Assembly (NCBI RefSeq): GCF_026262505.1
Contig: NC_067205.1
Span: forward strand, 6,758,001-6,822,000
Reading direction: 5' to 3'
Source of the DNA: Trichomonas vaginalis G3
Lineage: Eukaryota > Parabasalia > Trichomonadida > Trichomonadidae
Length of the DNA: 64,000 nt
Below the pieces are notes generated by a model. The model was given only the letters and a program-made list of their open reading frames with translations, was not told the DNA's origin and did not search any database. The translations under genes and the position numbers were made by a program. This document shows positions 36,879-47,763 of this stretch, piece after piece. Position 1 is the first letter of the stretch, and every line of letters begins with the position of its first letter.

Positions 36879-37889
36879 GTAAATTTGATACACTATAAAT
36901 TATCAGATGATAATTATGGAAGCCTTAATGTTACTGTTCATCGCAATCAATACTCTTTTGGATACCCATGTGATTCATCTACGGGTAATTGCACATCATA
37001 TACCGTTGATTTACCTCCAGGAACCTACAAATTCGAAGTTTGGGGATCATCTGCTAAGTTTGGATATGGAACTCCAGGCTTAGGGGGATATTCTTCCGGA
37101 ATATTAATAATCAACGAAAGTCTCTCGCTTTATCTGTTCGTTGGATCTAATGCACTATTTAATGCATTATTATATCCTCCATACATCGGCGTCTATCCAG
37201 GCGCATCGAGTGATATAAGATTGAATGTTAGTTCAAATTTTGAATGGTTTGATGCGGTTTCTCTTAGGTCTCGAATTTTGGTTGCAGCAGGCGGAGGGAG
37301 CGCAGAATTCAAAGGTTCGATAGGAGGAAATGGTGGAGGACTTGAAGGTGAATCAGGGCAATCAGATTGTACTAATACTGGACCCATATGTCCTGAAATA
37401 ATAATGAATGGAGGCACCCAGCTTCAAGGAGGTTTTGCATCGAAAGTTAATAAATTTGGTACTTATGTAAAACCAGGATATGATGGATTATTTGGGATGT
37501 CTACGAATGTTAATATAAGTAATTGGGGCGGTATTGCAGGAAATGGATATTGGAGTGGAGGTTCGCCTGCCTGGGCAGGTGCTGGAGGTGGAGGGAGCTC
37601 GTTTGTATCAGGGCATGAAGGATGTATAGCTTTGAACAGCTCTGAAAATGAAAATCCTAATCCAAATAATAGCTCAGTCCACTATTCAAACATAGCTTTT
37701 TTGCAGCCATCTATGCATAGAGGTAACACAACAATGCCTCTCTATTATTCGCCGAATGCCTATGGGATAGGAAATAAAGGTAGGGGCTGTATCAGAATAA
37801 CAATATTAAGCTTCCCAGAACCAACTTGCAGATCATTTTTATCTTTTTCTTTTAATATTTTATTAATTTCGGTGTTTATAGTTATGTAA
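36879..37889 (+). CDS. Glycine-rich surface protein with C-terminal anchor, no ATG seen
   Basis: An open frame of about 335 codons that begins after a stop without any ATG near the 5' end. Domain order: a beta-rich N part (TYKFEVWGSSAKFGYGTPGL), a glycine-rich region (VAAGGGSAEFKGSIGGNGGG; WAGAGGGGSSFVSGHEGC), several NxS/T glycosylation sites, and a hydrophobic C terminus (SFLSFSFNILLISVFIVM) that would anchor it in a membrane. The glycine-rich fold is like that of ALK/LTK-type receptors and of large T. vaginalis surface families. The signal peptide is missing, so the copy is probably 5'-truncated or starts in an unrecognised exon. Related gene: 45899-46918. Confidence 0.6.
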   Translation, partial: VNLIHYKLSDDNYGSLNVTVHRNQYSFGYPCDSSTGNCTSYTVDLPPGTYKFEVWGSSAKFGYGTPGLGGYSSGILIINESLSLYLFVGSNALFNALLYPPYIGVYPGASSDIRLNVSSNFEWFDAVSLRSRILVAAGGGSAEFKGSIGGNGGGLEGESGQSDCTNTGPICPEIIMNGGTQLQGGFASKVNKFGTYVKPGYDGLFGMSTNVNISNWGGIAGNGYWSGGSPAWAGAGGGGSSFVSGHEGCIALNSSENENPNPNNSSVHYSNIAFLQPSMHRGNTTMPLYYSPNAYGIGNKGRGCIRITILSFPEPTCRSFLSFSFNILLISVFIVM

Positions 37890-38379
37890 AGGTAATATAA
37901 TGAAAATTAACGTTTGTTGTTAGATTTTCAGACTTTTTTTATCTAAATCTCAATTTCATAGCACATATAGTTGAAAGAATATGAAGATCTACATAAGTAT
38001 TTATGGATACAATGAACATATACCCAAATCTTGATAATTACCATATAATGCAATCTTATTTCATGTCATATATGTAGCTATATGGGATTGGAATTCAATT
38101 CTGATGGTTAACAATTACATAAAAGAAATAAATACTAGTTGTCATGATATTTTTCATAATTTTTTTTAGAAACAAGTTTAAAGAAAATGATCTAAAATTT
38201 AATCATCGTAAGAATCTTTCATCTGCTTTAATGGTCTTTGAATGAATCAATTTATAAAAATAGATTATTCGAATGTGAATAATTTGGTGATAGAAAGGAA
38301 AGATAAAAATAATGTCATATTTGGTAATAAAAACATTCACTTTTTAAAAATAAAATAAATTTCAAAAATATTATAATAA
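37890..38379. other. Host intergenic region
   Basis: About 490 AT-rich bases between two converging genes. No gene or clear repeat seen. Confidence 0.5.
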
Positions 38380-40290
38380 TTATTTCTTTCTTGATGAAGC
38401 TTCCTTAGTATTACTAGCAGCAGAGTGTGAAGACATCGCAGCTTGTGATGTCTTATCATCCTCTTGTGCCTGATCATTCCTTTTAGCCGGTAAAATTGAA
38501 GAAACAGTCTTTCTTTCGTTGTATCTTCTCTTTAAATCTTCGTAATCCAAACCGAATTCAGTTGCAATTCTTCTCAGATCATCTTCATCAGCTGTTGCTC
38601 TCTTTAATATCTCCATTTGTGATTCCATCTTACGTCTTTCTTGGCTCAATTGTAGTTTAAGTCTTTCTCTTCTCATCTTTGCTTCTTCTTTCCTTTGTTG
38701 TTCAGCTTCTATTCTCTGTAATCCTTCATCAACTTTCTTACGAAGTTCTTCTTTTTCGTTTTGTCTCTTTCTTTCATTGATGGCCGCTTGTTGTGTCTTT
38801 ATCTCGTTAGAAACACGAAGTTTCACGGAGTTATGGAGCATCTGCTTCTTTGATTGCAATTGAAGAGTTTTAGCTCTTGCTTCTGCTTCTAACATCTTTC
38901 TTTCTAGTTCTTGAGCTCTTTGTTCTTCTTCTTGTCTTTGTTTTTCTAATTTACTTGCAATCTTTGCAGATCTGTCTGTAACTCCTGAAACAGCTGCCAT
39001 TGCTCTTTCAAGTCTTTCATGTTCGATCTTCTTAACTCGTGCTTCTGCTTGGAGTGCTGATTCAGTAAGTTTCCGTTCCATTTCATTTCGTTGTTCAATG
39101 ACTTTTTGACGTGCAATTGTCACTTTTTCAAGTTTAGATTTTTCTTTTTCTGACATTGTTTTTTGGATTTGGATTCTTTTTTCTTCTGCTTTTGCAATGT
39201 TCTCGAGAACTTTCTTGTCTTTTTCTTCAGCATTTTTGATTTTCTTTTCTTGTTCTTCACGCATTTTTTCTTCAATTTTCATACGAATTGCTTTAGTCTG
39301 TTCTTCTCGTTTCTTACTTTCTTCTTCATGTTTCTTTCTTTCTTCTTCAAGTTTGAGAAGTCTTTGTTTCTCTCTTTCTTCTGATTCACTTTGTTTTTCA
39401 TCCAGTTTCTTTCTTCTTTCTTCTTCCATATCACGTATTTTCTTTTGAACAATGGCCATCTTTTCTTGACGTTTCTTCTCTTCTTCTTGTTGTTGTTTTT
39501 GTCTTCGTTTTTGGTCTTCTTCCAAACGTCTTTCAAATTCTCTTTGTTGTTCTTCTGATTTCTTGGCAAGTTCTTCTTCTTCCTGGCGTCGTTTCGCTTC
39601 TTTCTCGCTTTGTTCTTCTAAACGTTTCTTAATTCGTTCTTTTTCTTGTTCTTTTGTCTTCTGAATTTCAAGTTCACGTTTTCTCTTCCGTTCGAGTTCT
39701 TTCTGCTCTCGACTCTTGGCGGCTTCGTTAGCATGGTTGATGCTGATAGCGCCAATGATGAGTTGTTCGACTTCTTTCTTTTGTCGACGCTCAAGAGCAT
39801 CTAATGAAGCTTGATCGTTAACTGAAATGACAACATCGTTAACCGTACTTGTTGTTGTAGTTTCTTGCGTTTTGTTGTTTTCGGAGTTAAGTACTTTTTC
39901 GCGTTCTTCTTTGACTTGTTGGATTAATTTGTCAACATTAGCACATAATTCACGTTTAGCATACGCTCTGCACTCGGCATCTGTAGAATATGTATTAAGC
40001 GATGAATCTGTTGGATATTGAAGATATTGTTCTGTAATTCCGAGTTTATGCATGGCAACAAGAGTCGCATATTCTGTAAATCGTGGTGGTAATGAAGGAT
40101 TGTAGTTTGTGATAGAACCACCTTGATTACCCATTGATCGACGAATACTTTTCAGTTGTGACTTGAACGAATTTCCTGTTTGTTTCGAAACTTCTGTTTC
40201 ATTTTTATCTTTATTTGCTGCTGTATTCTGTTTGTCTGTATTTTGTGCACCTTTGTTGATATTCTTACTCGTTTCTGCTTTAGAACTCAT
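38380..40290 (-). CDS. Long coiled-coil protein, 636 residues
   Basis: Residues 1-60 are polar with Lys/Asn/Gln. Residues 62-140 form a small conserved-looking domain (NYNPSLPPRFTEYATLVAMH; KLGITEQYLQYPTDSSLNTY). Residues 170-575 are an almost unbroken Glu/Arg/Lys/Gln coiled coil. The C terminus has DEDDLRRIATEFGLDYEDLK. Base use (CTTCTTTC runs on the plus strand) follows from the coil codons. Such proteins in this lineage are often cytoskeletal or flagellar/pelta-axostyle components, which is an inference. The ATG at 40290 gives a full N terminus and upstream stops support it. Confidence 0.85.
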   Translation of the reverse strand: MSSKAETSKNINKGAQNTDKQNTAANKDKNETEVSKQTGNSFKSQLKSIRRSMGNQGGSITNYNPSLPPRFTEYATLVAMHKLGITEQYLQYPTDSSLNTYSTDAECRAYAKRELCANVDKLIQQVKEEREKVLNSENNKTQETTTTSTVNDVVISVNDQASLDALERRQKKEVEQLIIGAISINHANEAAKSREQKELERKRKRELEIQKTKEQEKERIKKRLEEQSEKEAKRRQEEEELAKKSEEQQREFERRLEEDQKRRQKQQQEEEKKRQEKMAIVQKKIRDMEEERRKKLDEKQSESEEREKQRLLKLEEERKKHEEESKKREEQTKAIRMKIEEKMREEQEKKIKNAEEKDKKVLENIAKAEEKRIQIQKTMSEKEKSKLEKVTIARQKVIEQRNEMERKLTESALQAEARVKKIEHERLERAMAAVSGVTDRSAKIASKLEKQRQEEEQRAQELERKMLEAEARAKTLQLQSKKQMLHNSVKLRVSNEIKTQQAAINERKRQNEKEELRKKVDEGLQRIEAEQQRKEEAKMRRERLKLQLSQERRKMESQMEILKRATADEDDLRRIATEFGLDYEDLKRRYNERKTVSSILPAKRNDQAQEDDKTSQAAMSSHSAASNTKEASSRKK

Positions 40291-40399
40291 ATCAAGGCGC
40301 CAAATAACGTGTTTACGAAAACTGACAATTAAATAATTTACATTGGCATTTTACAAATACGAACATTTATTTATAATTTGATATTGCTTTTAAATATTT

Positions 40400-41443
40400 A
40401 AGGGTGCACACGAGATGATCATTTAAACTTCAGAATTTAGAACCTTATTTTTAGGCATTATCTTGGCTACCTATTTAGGCTCGAAAAGCAAAAAATATCA
40501 AAAAATACAACTTGACTCCATTCTGACCCTTTCATGGAGGTAGTTTTTATCCGCTAGTATTTTCCCTTTGAATCTCTTTACAATTCGAAATCAAATTCAA
40601 AACTCAGTAGAAGAAAGGAAGAATCGACTTACTACGGTTGTAATACGAATAAATACATATATTTAATTATTTTTATTTACATAATAATTGTTTGAAGCTC
40701 ATATTCCATCAAATTTTTAAATAAAAACATTAAAATGTTGAAAATGTTCATATATTTTAATAGGGTTTTGGCACTTTATTGAGGAATTACTACATACATA
40801 GTCGAACTGAACTTGATATTTTGAAATTTAAATTATTTATCAAAATTAAAATTTAACTTGAAATTTATAATTATTTAGTCATATTTTGCATAATTCTAAG
40901 TAGATTTGTAAAAAATCAAGAAAGAAAAATTTTAACGTGCATTATTTTTTCTTTTTTATAATAATACATATTATTATATAATTAACATATTCATAATGTT
41001 TCACCCTTTCAAAAATATAATCCTCCTCCTCTCAAATAAACGTACATACGGGTGGCCTCTTTTTTCAAAAAATTAAAATTTGAAATTTTGGGCTCAAATA
41101 TTAGAGATTTTTTCAACCTTCAACGATATATGTTGTCTATATCAGACCTCCTTTCTTTTTGATACTTAACATTGTTCCTAAATCTTAGCCGTTAAGGCTG
41201 TTCTAAAAATATTTTTTTTTCGAAAAAATTCGAAAAAAATTCTTAAATTTCAAAAATCCCTTAATTCCTGAGGATTTTGGAAAAAAGTTTTTACATGAAC
41301 ATGTGTATATTATATGAAGTATATTGATAAGGTAAAAATCAAATTTTATTGCATATTCATCGAGAAAATAAACTAACGAATCCCTCAAAATTGAGAGGGT
41401 AATCCTCCTCCTCTCAAATAAACGTACATACGGGTGCACCCTT
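40400..41443. mobile_element. Non-autonomous DNA transposon, 1.04 kb
   Basis: Ends AAGGGTGCAC and GTGCACCCTT. The flanks share AATATTT (TAAATATTT on the left, AATATTTTT on the right), suggesting a 7-9 bp target duplication that has diverged. No transposase. It holds a perfect 36-bp direct repeat at 41019-41054 and 41401-41436 (AATCCTCCTCCTCTCAAATA...), the second of which abuts the right terminus. Confidence 0.6.
41019..41054 (+). repeat. 36-bp direct repeat inside the transposon
   Basis: AATCCTCCTCCTCTCAAATA plus 16 more bases, identical to 41401-41436. The latter leads into the terminal GGGTGCACCCTT, so this may be an internal copy of the element's end. Confidence 0.8.
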
Positions 41444-41730
41444 AATATTTTTGAATATTGGCAGTCTCAAGAAAAGTGACATCCTAGAAATTTACTGATA
41501 GCTTCCTTTCTCCTCTCTATTCCAGAAATGAAAGAATTTATTGGAGTACTCTAATTTATTACTCCAATTGGCAGCTATCTTGTATAATACAATTAGTTTT
41601 ATCGTCAATTATTCTCCATCATTATTATTTATTTTGAAATCTATCGTTTAGATCTTTTTTGAGACAATCATTTTCGAAAATCGTCGATCTTGTTTTCCGT
41701 GATGCGCTTTCATAGTTAAAAAAAGAATTA

Positions 41731-42744
41731 TTGCATTATTTTCATTTTGATAACTTAGTATGGAATTATTATTATGATAAAGATACAGACCATACTACAT
41801 ATGACAAGAATGAAACAATCAGTGAATCCGGAAATTGTTTTGTTGACGAAACATTCTTTTCATTTCTTAGTCCAAATGGCGTTATTCGAATTGAAGGAAA
41901 CTCAAACACAAAACTCCTTGTAAGTTTTTCCACATTCTTAAATTGTTCAAATTTAAACACAACCTCATCAAATGGAGGTTGTATATACATGAATAAAGGC
42001 AATTGCATTAGTTATCGAGTTTGTAGTACAAAATGTAATACATTAAATATAGGATCATATTGTTCAGTATCTGCTCGATATTTATCGAATACTTCTCTTT
42101 ATCTTACATCAATTCACTTGGGAAATTCAGAATATAGTACTTTTTGTTTATCTGAAGGATATACTAACTCGGTGTCAAATGTAAATGTTACTGACAACAC
42201 TGCACAAGGAAAAACTGCATTTTTTGTTGGCCGTTGTAAGACTTATATTAATTACAGCTATTTCAGAGGAAATAAAGCAACATCAAGTCATGCAATATTT
42301 GCATATGAATATATTTTTTCAAACGAAACTTATTCTTGCATATTTTTGAATAATTCCGTTAATGAATCAGAAAATGGATTATTTTACTTTGAGGGTAGTG
42401 GTAATTTTATAATTAGAGAATGCATTATTAAGTACAACAAATATTCCAATTTAATTTATTCTGTTGGTGCTAATTCTGATTTTTATGTTTCATTTATCAA
42501 TTGCTTAATTGAAGGAACAGATTTAGGTTATCCCGGAGATGCAGTGCTAGAAGTAGAAACAACAAATAGTCTTTCTCTTGAATTCAGACTTTATCCTCCA
42601 AGAGAATGTCAAACAGAAAATATTATAATGAATGATGATTTGCAAGATCGATATCGGAGATGCCTTGAAGATAAAAATGCACTTGAATTTAAATTTGGCA
42701 TACGTCCTTGTCTGTATCATATTTTGACAATTGGCAGTAAATAA
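41731..42744 (+). CDS. Cys-rich surface-type protein, tandem copy 1, no ATG seen
   Basis: An open frame of about 337 codons whose homology to the next two genes runs from the very start (VWNYYYDKD). Shared blocks: GNCFVDETFFSFLSPNGVIR, then SNGGCIYMNKGNCISYRVCS, and SYFRGNKATS. Repeated GGCIY and evenly spaced Cys and aromatic residues suggest a beta-helix fold like the polymorphic-membrane-protein-type surface families. No ATG, signal peptide or C-terminal anchor is visible, so it is probably a 5'-truncated copy or has an undetected first exon. Confidence 0.55.
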   Translation: MHYFHFDNLVWNYYYDKDTDHTTYDKNETISESGNCFVDETFFSFLSPNGVIRIEGNSNTKLLVSFSTFLNCSNLNTTSSNGGCIYMNKGNCISYRVCSTKCNTLNIGSYCSVSARYLSNTSLYLTSIHLGNSEYSTFCLSEGYTNSVSNVNVTDNTAQGKTAFFVGRCKTYINYSYFRGNKATSSHAIFAYEYIFSNETYSCIFLNNSVNESENGLFYFEGSGNFIIRECIIKYNKYSNLIYSVGANSDFYVSFINCLIEGTDLGYPGDAVLEVETTNSLSLEFRLYPPRECQTENIIMNDDLQDRYRRCLEDKNALEFKFGIRPCLYHILTIGSK

Positions 42745-43320
42745 AAGTATTCACTCTTTAATATTATTTCACACATTTCTGGCATTTTGTCATGAGTGCG
42801 AAACCTCAAAAAATGCCGGAAAAGTGTAATTCTCTAGTATATTATTCTTCTTTTTGATTCTTAGTTTTTAATTTATATTAGCATTAGAATTTGAATGCAT
42901 GCATATATAATTGAAAACCTCATGGAGTTGGAGTTTGTTTACTAACATTGAAAATAGATTGACAAAAAGAATTGAAGTTCAGAGTATATACATTTCCAAT
43001 TTTGAAGTTGATTAAGTGAGAAAATACGGCTTCGCTAGTATTGTGTGAAAATATAACTATTTCAAATGAATTATACTATGATAGGCATTACTGAATGAGT
43101 GGATTTTTGGGGAAAATTGAACTTCAAACCTTTTGAAAACACTAAAGAATCATGAAATATATAAGATCGTATTTGAAGTCTCTGGAAGGTTATTTATCAA
43201 ACAAAAAATCTTAAAAAAAAAGATAACGATAATTCACATTTTAGTATTCAATTTTGAATGGTAATGAAAATGGACCGTTAACCCTTAAAAGTGTCAAATT
43301 CTATAAAAATTCATAAAAAA
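42745..43320. other. Intergenic region between tandem copies 1 and 2
   Basis: AT-rich with no gene. AAAAGTGTCAAATTC at about 43286 lies 40 bases before the next frame. Confidence 0.45.
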
Positions 43321-43327
43321 ATCGATA

Positions 43328-44365
43328 TTGTTCATAATAATCAGATTCATTTGGTTAAATTGTGATATCTCAGTATGGAATAAGTATTATGGGAGTGATA
43401 CAACTCCTGCTACGTATAACAAGAACAAAACAATTAATGATGCAGGAAATTGTTTTGTTGACGAAACATTTTTTTCATTCCTTAATCCAAATAGTGTTAT
43501 TCGAATTGAAGGAAGTCAAAACACAAAACTTCTTGTTAGTACATCAACATTCTTAAGTTGTTCAAATTCAAATACATCCTCCAAACACGGAGGATGCATA
43601 TACCTGAACCAAGGACAATGTATTAGTTATCAAGTCTGTAGTTCAAAATGTAGTACATTAAATGAAGGATCATATTGCAAAACAGTTGTTTCGGATTCTT
43701 CATCAAAAAACTATATTCTCCTTTCATCAATACACTCAGGAAATTCTCAATATAACTCTTTTTATTTTAGAAATGGAGATGTTTTGGTTTCTTTGGTAAA
43801 TGATACCAATAACATAGCAAATTATAATCCGGCATTTTATATAGAGCAAAGTGATTACTTTTGCATAAATTACAGCTATTTCAATGGAAATAAAGCTACT
43901 TCCGGTGAAGTCATATTTCGATTTTATTCATATTCTCCATCAGAATCATATTCATGTGTATTTCTGAATAATTTAAATGTAGATTTGGGAAGCGGAATAT
44001 TTGGATTATATTTTGTAGGTAATTATACATTTAAAGAATGCATTATTAAGTCAAATCAACATAAAAATTTGTTTTATTCAGGAAGTTCTAGTATTTATAT
44101 TTATGTTATTAATTGTTTGATAGAAGAAAACATATGTTCAGTAACGCTTTCAGGAGATGCACAGACACAATTCGAAATAACAACTAATCTTCCTATTAAA
44201 TTAAGTCTTTATTCTACAGAAGAATGCCCAATAGAAGAAGGTGCTAATGACAATAATGGCTGCGATAATCAATTTCAAGTTTGCAATCAAGAGAAAACAG
44301 CTGATAGGCCAAATAGTGGAATGCGACCTAATATTTACTGTATTTTTATCTCACTTCGTAAATGA
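43328..44365 (+). CDS. Cys-rich surface-type protein, tandem copy 2, no ATG seen
   Basis: 345 codons, opened here at a TTG because no ATG exists at the 5' end. FIWLNCDISVWNKYYGSDTT could be the end of a signal peptide and the mature N terminus. The same blocks as copy 1 follow (GNCFVDETFFSFLNPNSVIR; HGGCIYLNQGQCISYQVCSS; SYFNGNKATSGEVIF). The C-terminal quarter is variable between copies. Function unknown; a surface or secreted role is inferred from composition. Confidence 0.55.
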   Translation: MFIIIRFIWLNCDISVWNKYYGSDTTPATYNKNKTINDAGNCFVDETFFSFLNPNSVIRIEGSQNTKLLVSTSTFLSCSNSNTSSKHGGCIYLNQGQCISYQVCSSKCSTLNEGSYCKTVVSDSSSKNYILLSSIHSGNSQYNSFYFRNGDVLVSLVNDTNNIANYNPAFYIEQSDYFCINYSYFNGNKATSGEVIFRFYSYSPSESYSCVFLNNLNVDLGSGIFGLYFVGNYTFKECIIKSNQHKNLFYSGSSSIYIYVINCLIEENICSVTLSGDAQTQFEITTNLPIKLSLYSTEECPIEEGANDNNGCDNQFQVCNQEKTADRPNSGMRPNIYCIFISLRK

Positions 44366-44660
44366 ATTTTTTCCCACTCAAAGTCAATAGTTAATTCTTC
44401 TATGGCAGATTTATTCATTTTATACTGCATATTTTTAGAAATATTGGGTTACAAGTGCGGCAAATCATTGAAATGAAAAATATTTTATTCTGAACTATTC
44501 TTACTTTGGAAAAATGAATGAAGCAAAATTTATGGATTCTCGTTCTGTTTCTCATTAATTTATATAACTACCAAAGATTGAATGTGAATAAACATATAAT
44601 ATAACTATGCAAAGCAATATAAAAAGTGCCATTTTCCTGCAATATAAAAAATCGGCATAG

Positions 44661-45697
44661 CTAATAAAAAGAAGATTCATTTGGATACACTGTGATATCT
44701 CAATATGGAATAAGTTTTTTGGAAGTCATACAACTCCTACTACCTTTAACGGGAACAAGACAATCAGAGAATCTGGAAACTGTTTTGTTGACGAAACATT
44801 CTTTTCATTTCTTAGTCCAAGTGGTGTTATTCGAATTGAAGGAAGTTCAGATACAAAACTTCTTGTGTGCAGATCTGCCTTCTTAAATTGTTCAAATATA
44901 AATTCAAATTTCTCAAATGGAGGATGTATTTACTTCAACCAAGGCCAATGCATAAGTTATCGAATCTGTAGTACGAAATACATTTCATTGAATGCAGGAT
45001 CATATTGTGTTGCAGCTGTTTCCGATTCTTCATCGAAAAATTATATTTTTCTATCATCAATTCATCCAGGAAGTTCCACCTATACATCTTTTTCTTTCCA
45101 AAAAGGAGATGCATCAATATCTTTTGTAAATGATACTGACAACATTGCACAAGGAAATCCTGCATTTTTTACATATCAATGTCAAAATTTTTATATTAAT
45201 TACTCCTATTTCAAAGGAAATAAAGCAACAAATGAAACCCAAGTAATATTTAGTTATTTTCAAGTTTCCTTGTCAGAAATTTATTCATCTATTTTTTTGA
45301 ATAACTCTCATGTTGATGCCGGATGGGAAATATTTGGATTTTATAACTTCGGTATTTATAATTTCAGAGAATGTATTATCAAGTACAATGAGCATAAATA
45401 TTTGATTCATGTAGATATACCTAGTATTTCAATCTCAATTATTAAGTGTTTAATTAAAGAAAATACTTATTTATACAATCTTTTAGGAAGTGCGGAGACA
45501 CACATAGAAACAACAAATAGTCTTTCAATTGAATTACGTATCTTTTTTTAGAAGAGTGTCGAACTAAAAATATTTATAGCAGCAACAATAATTGTGAGGA
45601 TCGATACGCATTCTGCATTGCCAAGAAAAATGAACTCGAATTTAAAATAGGTATGCAAACTAACCTTTATTATATTTTAACTGTTAATGGCAAATAA
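44661..45697 (+). pseudogene. Cys-rich surface-type protein, tandem copy 3, frameshifted
   Basis: The frame opens at 44661 after a stop and aligns from FIWIHCDISIWNKFFGS onward with copies 1 and 2. It stops at 45551 (after IELRIFF). The next frame then continues with EECRTKNIYSSNNN and ends at 45697 with the family's usual C terminus (NLYYILTVNGK). A one-base slip in the T-run near 45545 explains this. There is no ATG at the 5' end. This is an ordinary host gene copy that has decayed or carries a sequencing error in a homopolymer. Confidence 0.6.
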
Positions 45698-45898
45698 AAA
45701 TATTCAGTGCTGTTATATATTTATTTGTCATTATGATGCATGTTGATTTATGATGTATGGCCGAATTTTTATCACTGCGCATTATTGTTGCCACCGATTT
45801 CTACATGAATACCGAATTATGTGCATAAGAGTATTAAAGGTTCTCTTTATATTATGAATAGAAGATTTGCTAAGAAATATTTCTTACATTATTAGCGT

Positions 45899-46918
45899 TT
45901 ATGATATGATCATTGAAATAAAAGGAGTAATTAATTGGATATTAAAATGCGAATTGATAATGCAAGAACAGATTAAATTATAATCGAGATATGTAATTAT
46001 TGCACACCCATTGGATGACTGGCCAAACATGCTTCCAGAAGAAATAGGTGATGGCATCTCTTCACGTCCATTCGCTATTACAATATCATAAAAGTACAAT
46101 CCTGAGTAATGAATTGACTTTCCAGTATGAATAATATTATCTTCTGTCGAATTTTCAGCAATCGCATCACAGCCTTCGTAACCACTCACAAAGCTCGATC
46201 CTCCACTAGCCGATCCTGCATATGCAATACCTCCACCTCCATAATATCCGCCACCACCATTTGGCCCTGTATCAGGCAAGAAAGCTCCTGATCCACCAAT
46301 CCCAAACCTTCCAGAAACGCCACATGCATACGGGCTGAAGGTTTGACAACCGTATAAACCTCCTGAGATCTGCGTACCACCAGTTGTTACGTTTGTTTTA
46401 TACACAGCTGTTGAAGATATACCTACAAGACCTCCCCCATCTCCACCGCAGATTCTTTCTCCGCTTCCTGCACCAGCCGCAACCATAATACGACTTTTTA
46501 AATACTCAAAATCTGACCAAACATCTGATTTTTTGAGGCGAATATCGGTTGCACCGCCTCCAGTTTGAGATGACAAATTTTGTTTAACATTTCCATTAAA
46601 TGATTGAGTAGAGAGTTTCCCAACTTCTCCAACATATACGTATAAATCTTGAGATTGATTTAAATATATTACTCCTGATACGTATCCTCCATTCATATTT
46701 GTATCAGTACAATTTTTTATATCGACATGATCAATGTAACCACCTGCACCCCATAGCTGAATTCGATATCTTCCTTCAATTGCATGGAAAACATCATATG
46801 TGCCCGTATAGTTAAATATTTTGACTCTATTTCGATCATGTTTTGTATAAATACCTATGAAAAAGACAAAATTATAAACTACTAACCAAAATAATTGATT
46901 TTTTGTGAAGCAAAATTT
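45899..46918 (-). CDS. Glycine-rich surface protein with C-terminal anchor (second copy), start unclear
   Basis: The frame is open from 46918 but the first ATG is at 46696, inside the domain. Upstream codons still read as this family (FVFFIGIYTKHDRNRV; YRIQLWGAGGY), so the ATG is not the true start. Then come TGGGATDIRLKKSDVWSDFE, IMVAAGAGSGERICGGDGGG and a glycine run to ASGGSSFVSGYEGCDAI. The end is hydrophobic (IINSHFNIQLITPFISMIIS). Strong similarity in layout to 36879-37889. Likely a surface receptor-like or adhesin-like protein that is 5'-truncated. Confidence 0.55.
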   Translation of the reverse strand, partial: KFCFTKNQLFWLVVYNFVFFIGIYTKHDRNRVKIFNYTGTYDVFHAIEGRYRIQLWGAGGYIDHVDIKNCTDTNMNGGYVSGVIYLNQSQDLYVYVGEVGKLSTQSFNGNVKQNLSSQTGGGATDIRLKKSDVWSDFEYLKSRIMVAAGAGSGERICGGDGGGLVGISSTAVYKTNVTTGGTQISGGLYGCQTFSPYACGVSGRFGIGGSGAFLPDTGPNGGGGYYGGGGIAYAGSASGGSSFVSGYEGCDAIAENSTEDNIIHTGKSIHYSGLYFYDIVIANGREEMPSPISSGSMFGQSSNGCAIITYLDYNLICSCIINSHFNIQLITPFISMIIS

Positions 46919-47172
46919 TTATGAAAGGTTTTTAAAATCTATTTGATCATGTGTTTACCCTTTAAATCAGCCATTTATCATTTCAATTGAACTAGCTATT
47001 CAAAATTCTGAAGGAAAATTTCATCCATATTCTTAAATCTATTCATAGTAAATAAACTGTATATTAAAATTAATGTATAAAACGAAATTCGTGTTACTTT
47101 TCTTCATTTTTCACTTCTTCGTCAAGAAAGACCAATCTTAGAACATTTAAATTAAAACCTTACGAATATGGA

Positions 47173-47763
47173 ATGATCAATGGCGAAGTGTATTTGAAAA
47201 TATTCTATCATGATGTAGATAAAGGAGGATTTTTTGATAGCGTCGCTCAGGCTAAATATAACCTAGATGAAAATAGATATTCAATTATATCTAATATCAC
47301 AGATGAATTTAGAGATTCTGATGGAAAATTTACATTTCTGATATTATATCCAACTTTTGGAAGATATAATATTTGGCAGCAATCAAACTTTCCTTTACAA
47401 GAACCTAAGTTTACATCATCCCGAGAAAAACTATCCCCTGTAGAGGGATTCAATCCAATCAAGACATTCGCAAACCATTCAGAAATTAATTGCACTTGGG
47501 GAGGACTTGTTCTCACAAATTATCCCTATTACCTTCTCGATGGATGTCCAAATGGCGTAAATTGGAATTTTGCAATTGGATATACTGGCGCAAACACAGT
47601 TTTTCCTGATAGTATTCCTGCAGATGTTGGAACTACCAAGATCGTAAGCCTTTGGATGAAATCTATGCAAGATAAGGCAATTTATTTAGATTCATGTAAA
47701 TTATTTAACTGCTTTAGATTCAGTATATCGTATCCCACTTTTATTTTATTAGTTGTTACATAA
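47173..47763 (+). CDS. Small putative membrane protein, 196 residues
   Basis: Not recognised. The N part is polar (VYLKIFYHDVDKGGFFDSVA); the middle has Trp/Cys-containing blocks (HSEINCTWGGLVLTNYPYYL; CPNGVNWNFAIGYTGANTVF). The C terminus is hydrophobic (FRFSISYPTFILLVVT) and may anchor it. The frame is also open for about 100 bases upstream of the ATG, so the N terminus is not certain and no signal peptide is seen. It lies head-to-head with the glycine-rich gene. Confidence 0.5.
   Translation: MINGEVYLKIFYHDVDKGGFFDSVAQAKYNLDENRYSIISNITDEFRDSDGKFTFLILYPTFGRYNIWQQSNFPLQEPKFTSSREKLSPVEGFNPIKTFANHSEINCTWGGLVLTNYPYYLLDGCPNGVNWNFAIGYTGANTVFPDSIPADVGTTKIVSLWMKSMQDKAIYLDSCKLFNCFRFSISYPTFILLVVT

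Noticed and set aside
39163-39448. Phe/Ser-rich plus-strand frames
   Set aside because: Antisense of the Glu/Lys coiled coil (GAA/AAG read as TTC/CTT).
36879-45697. Introns of the GTATGT...ACTAACACACAG type
   Set aside because: Looked for upstream of the ATG-less surface genes; no such 3' motif seen at their 5' edges.
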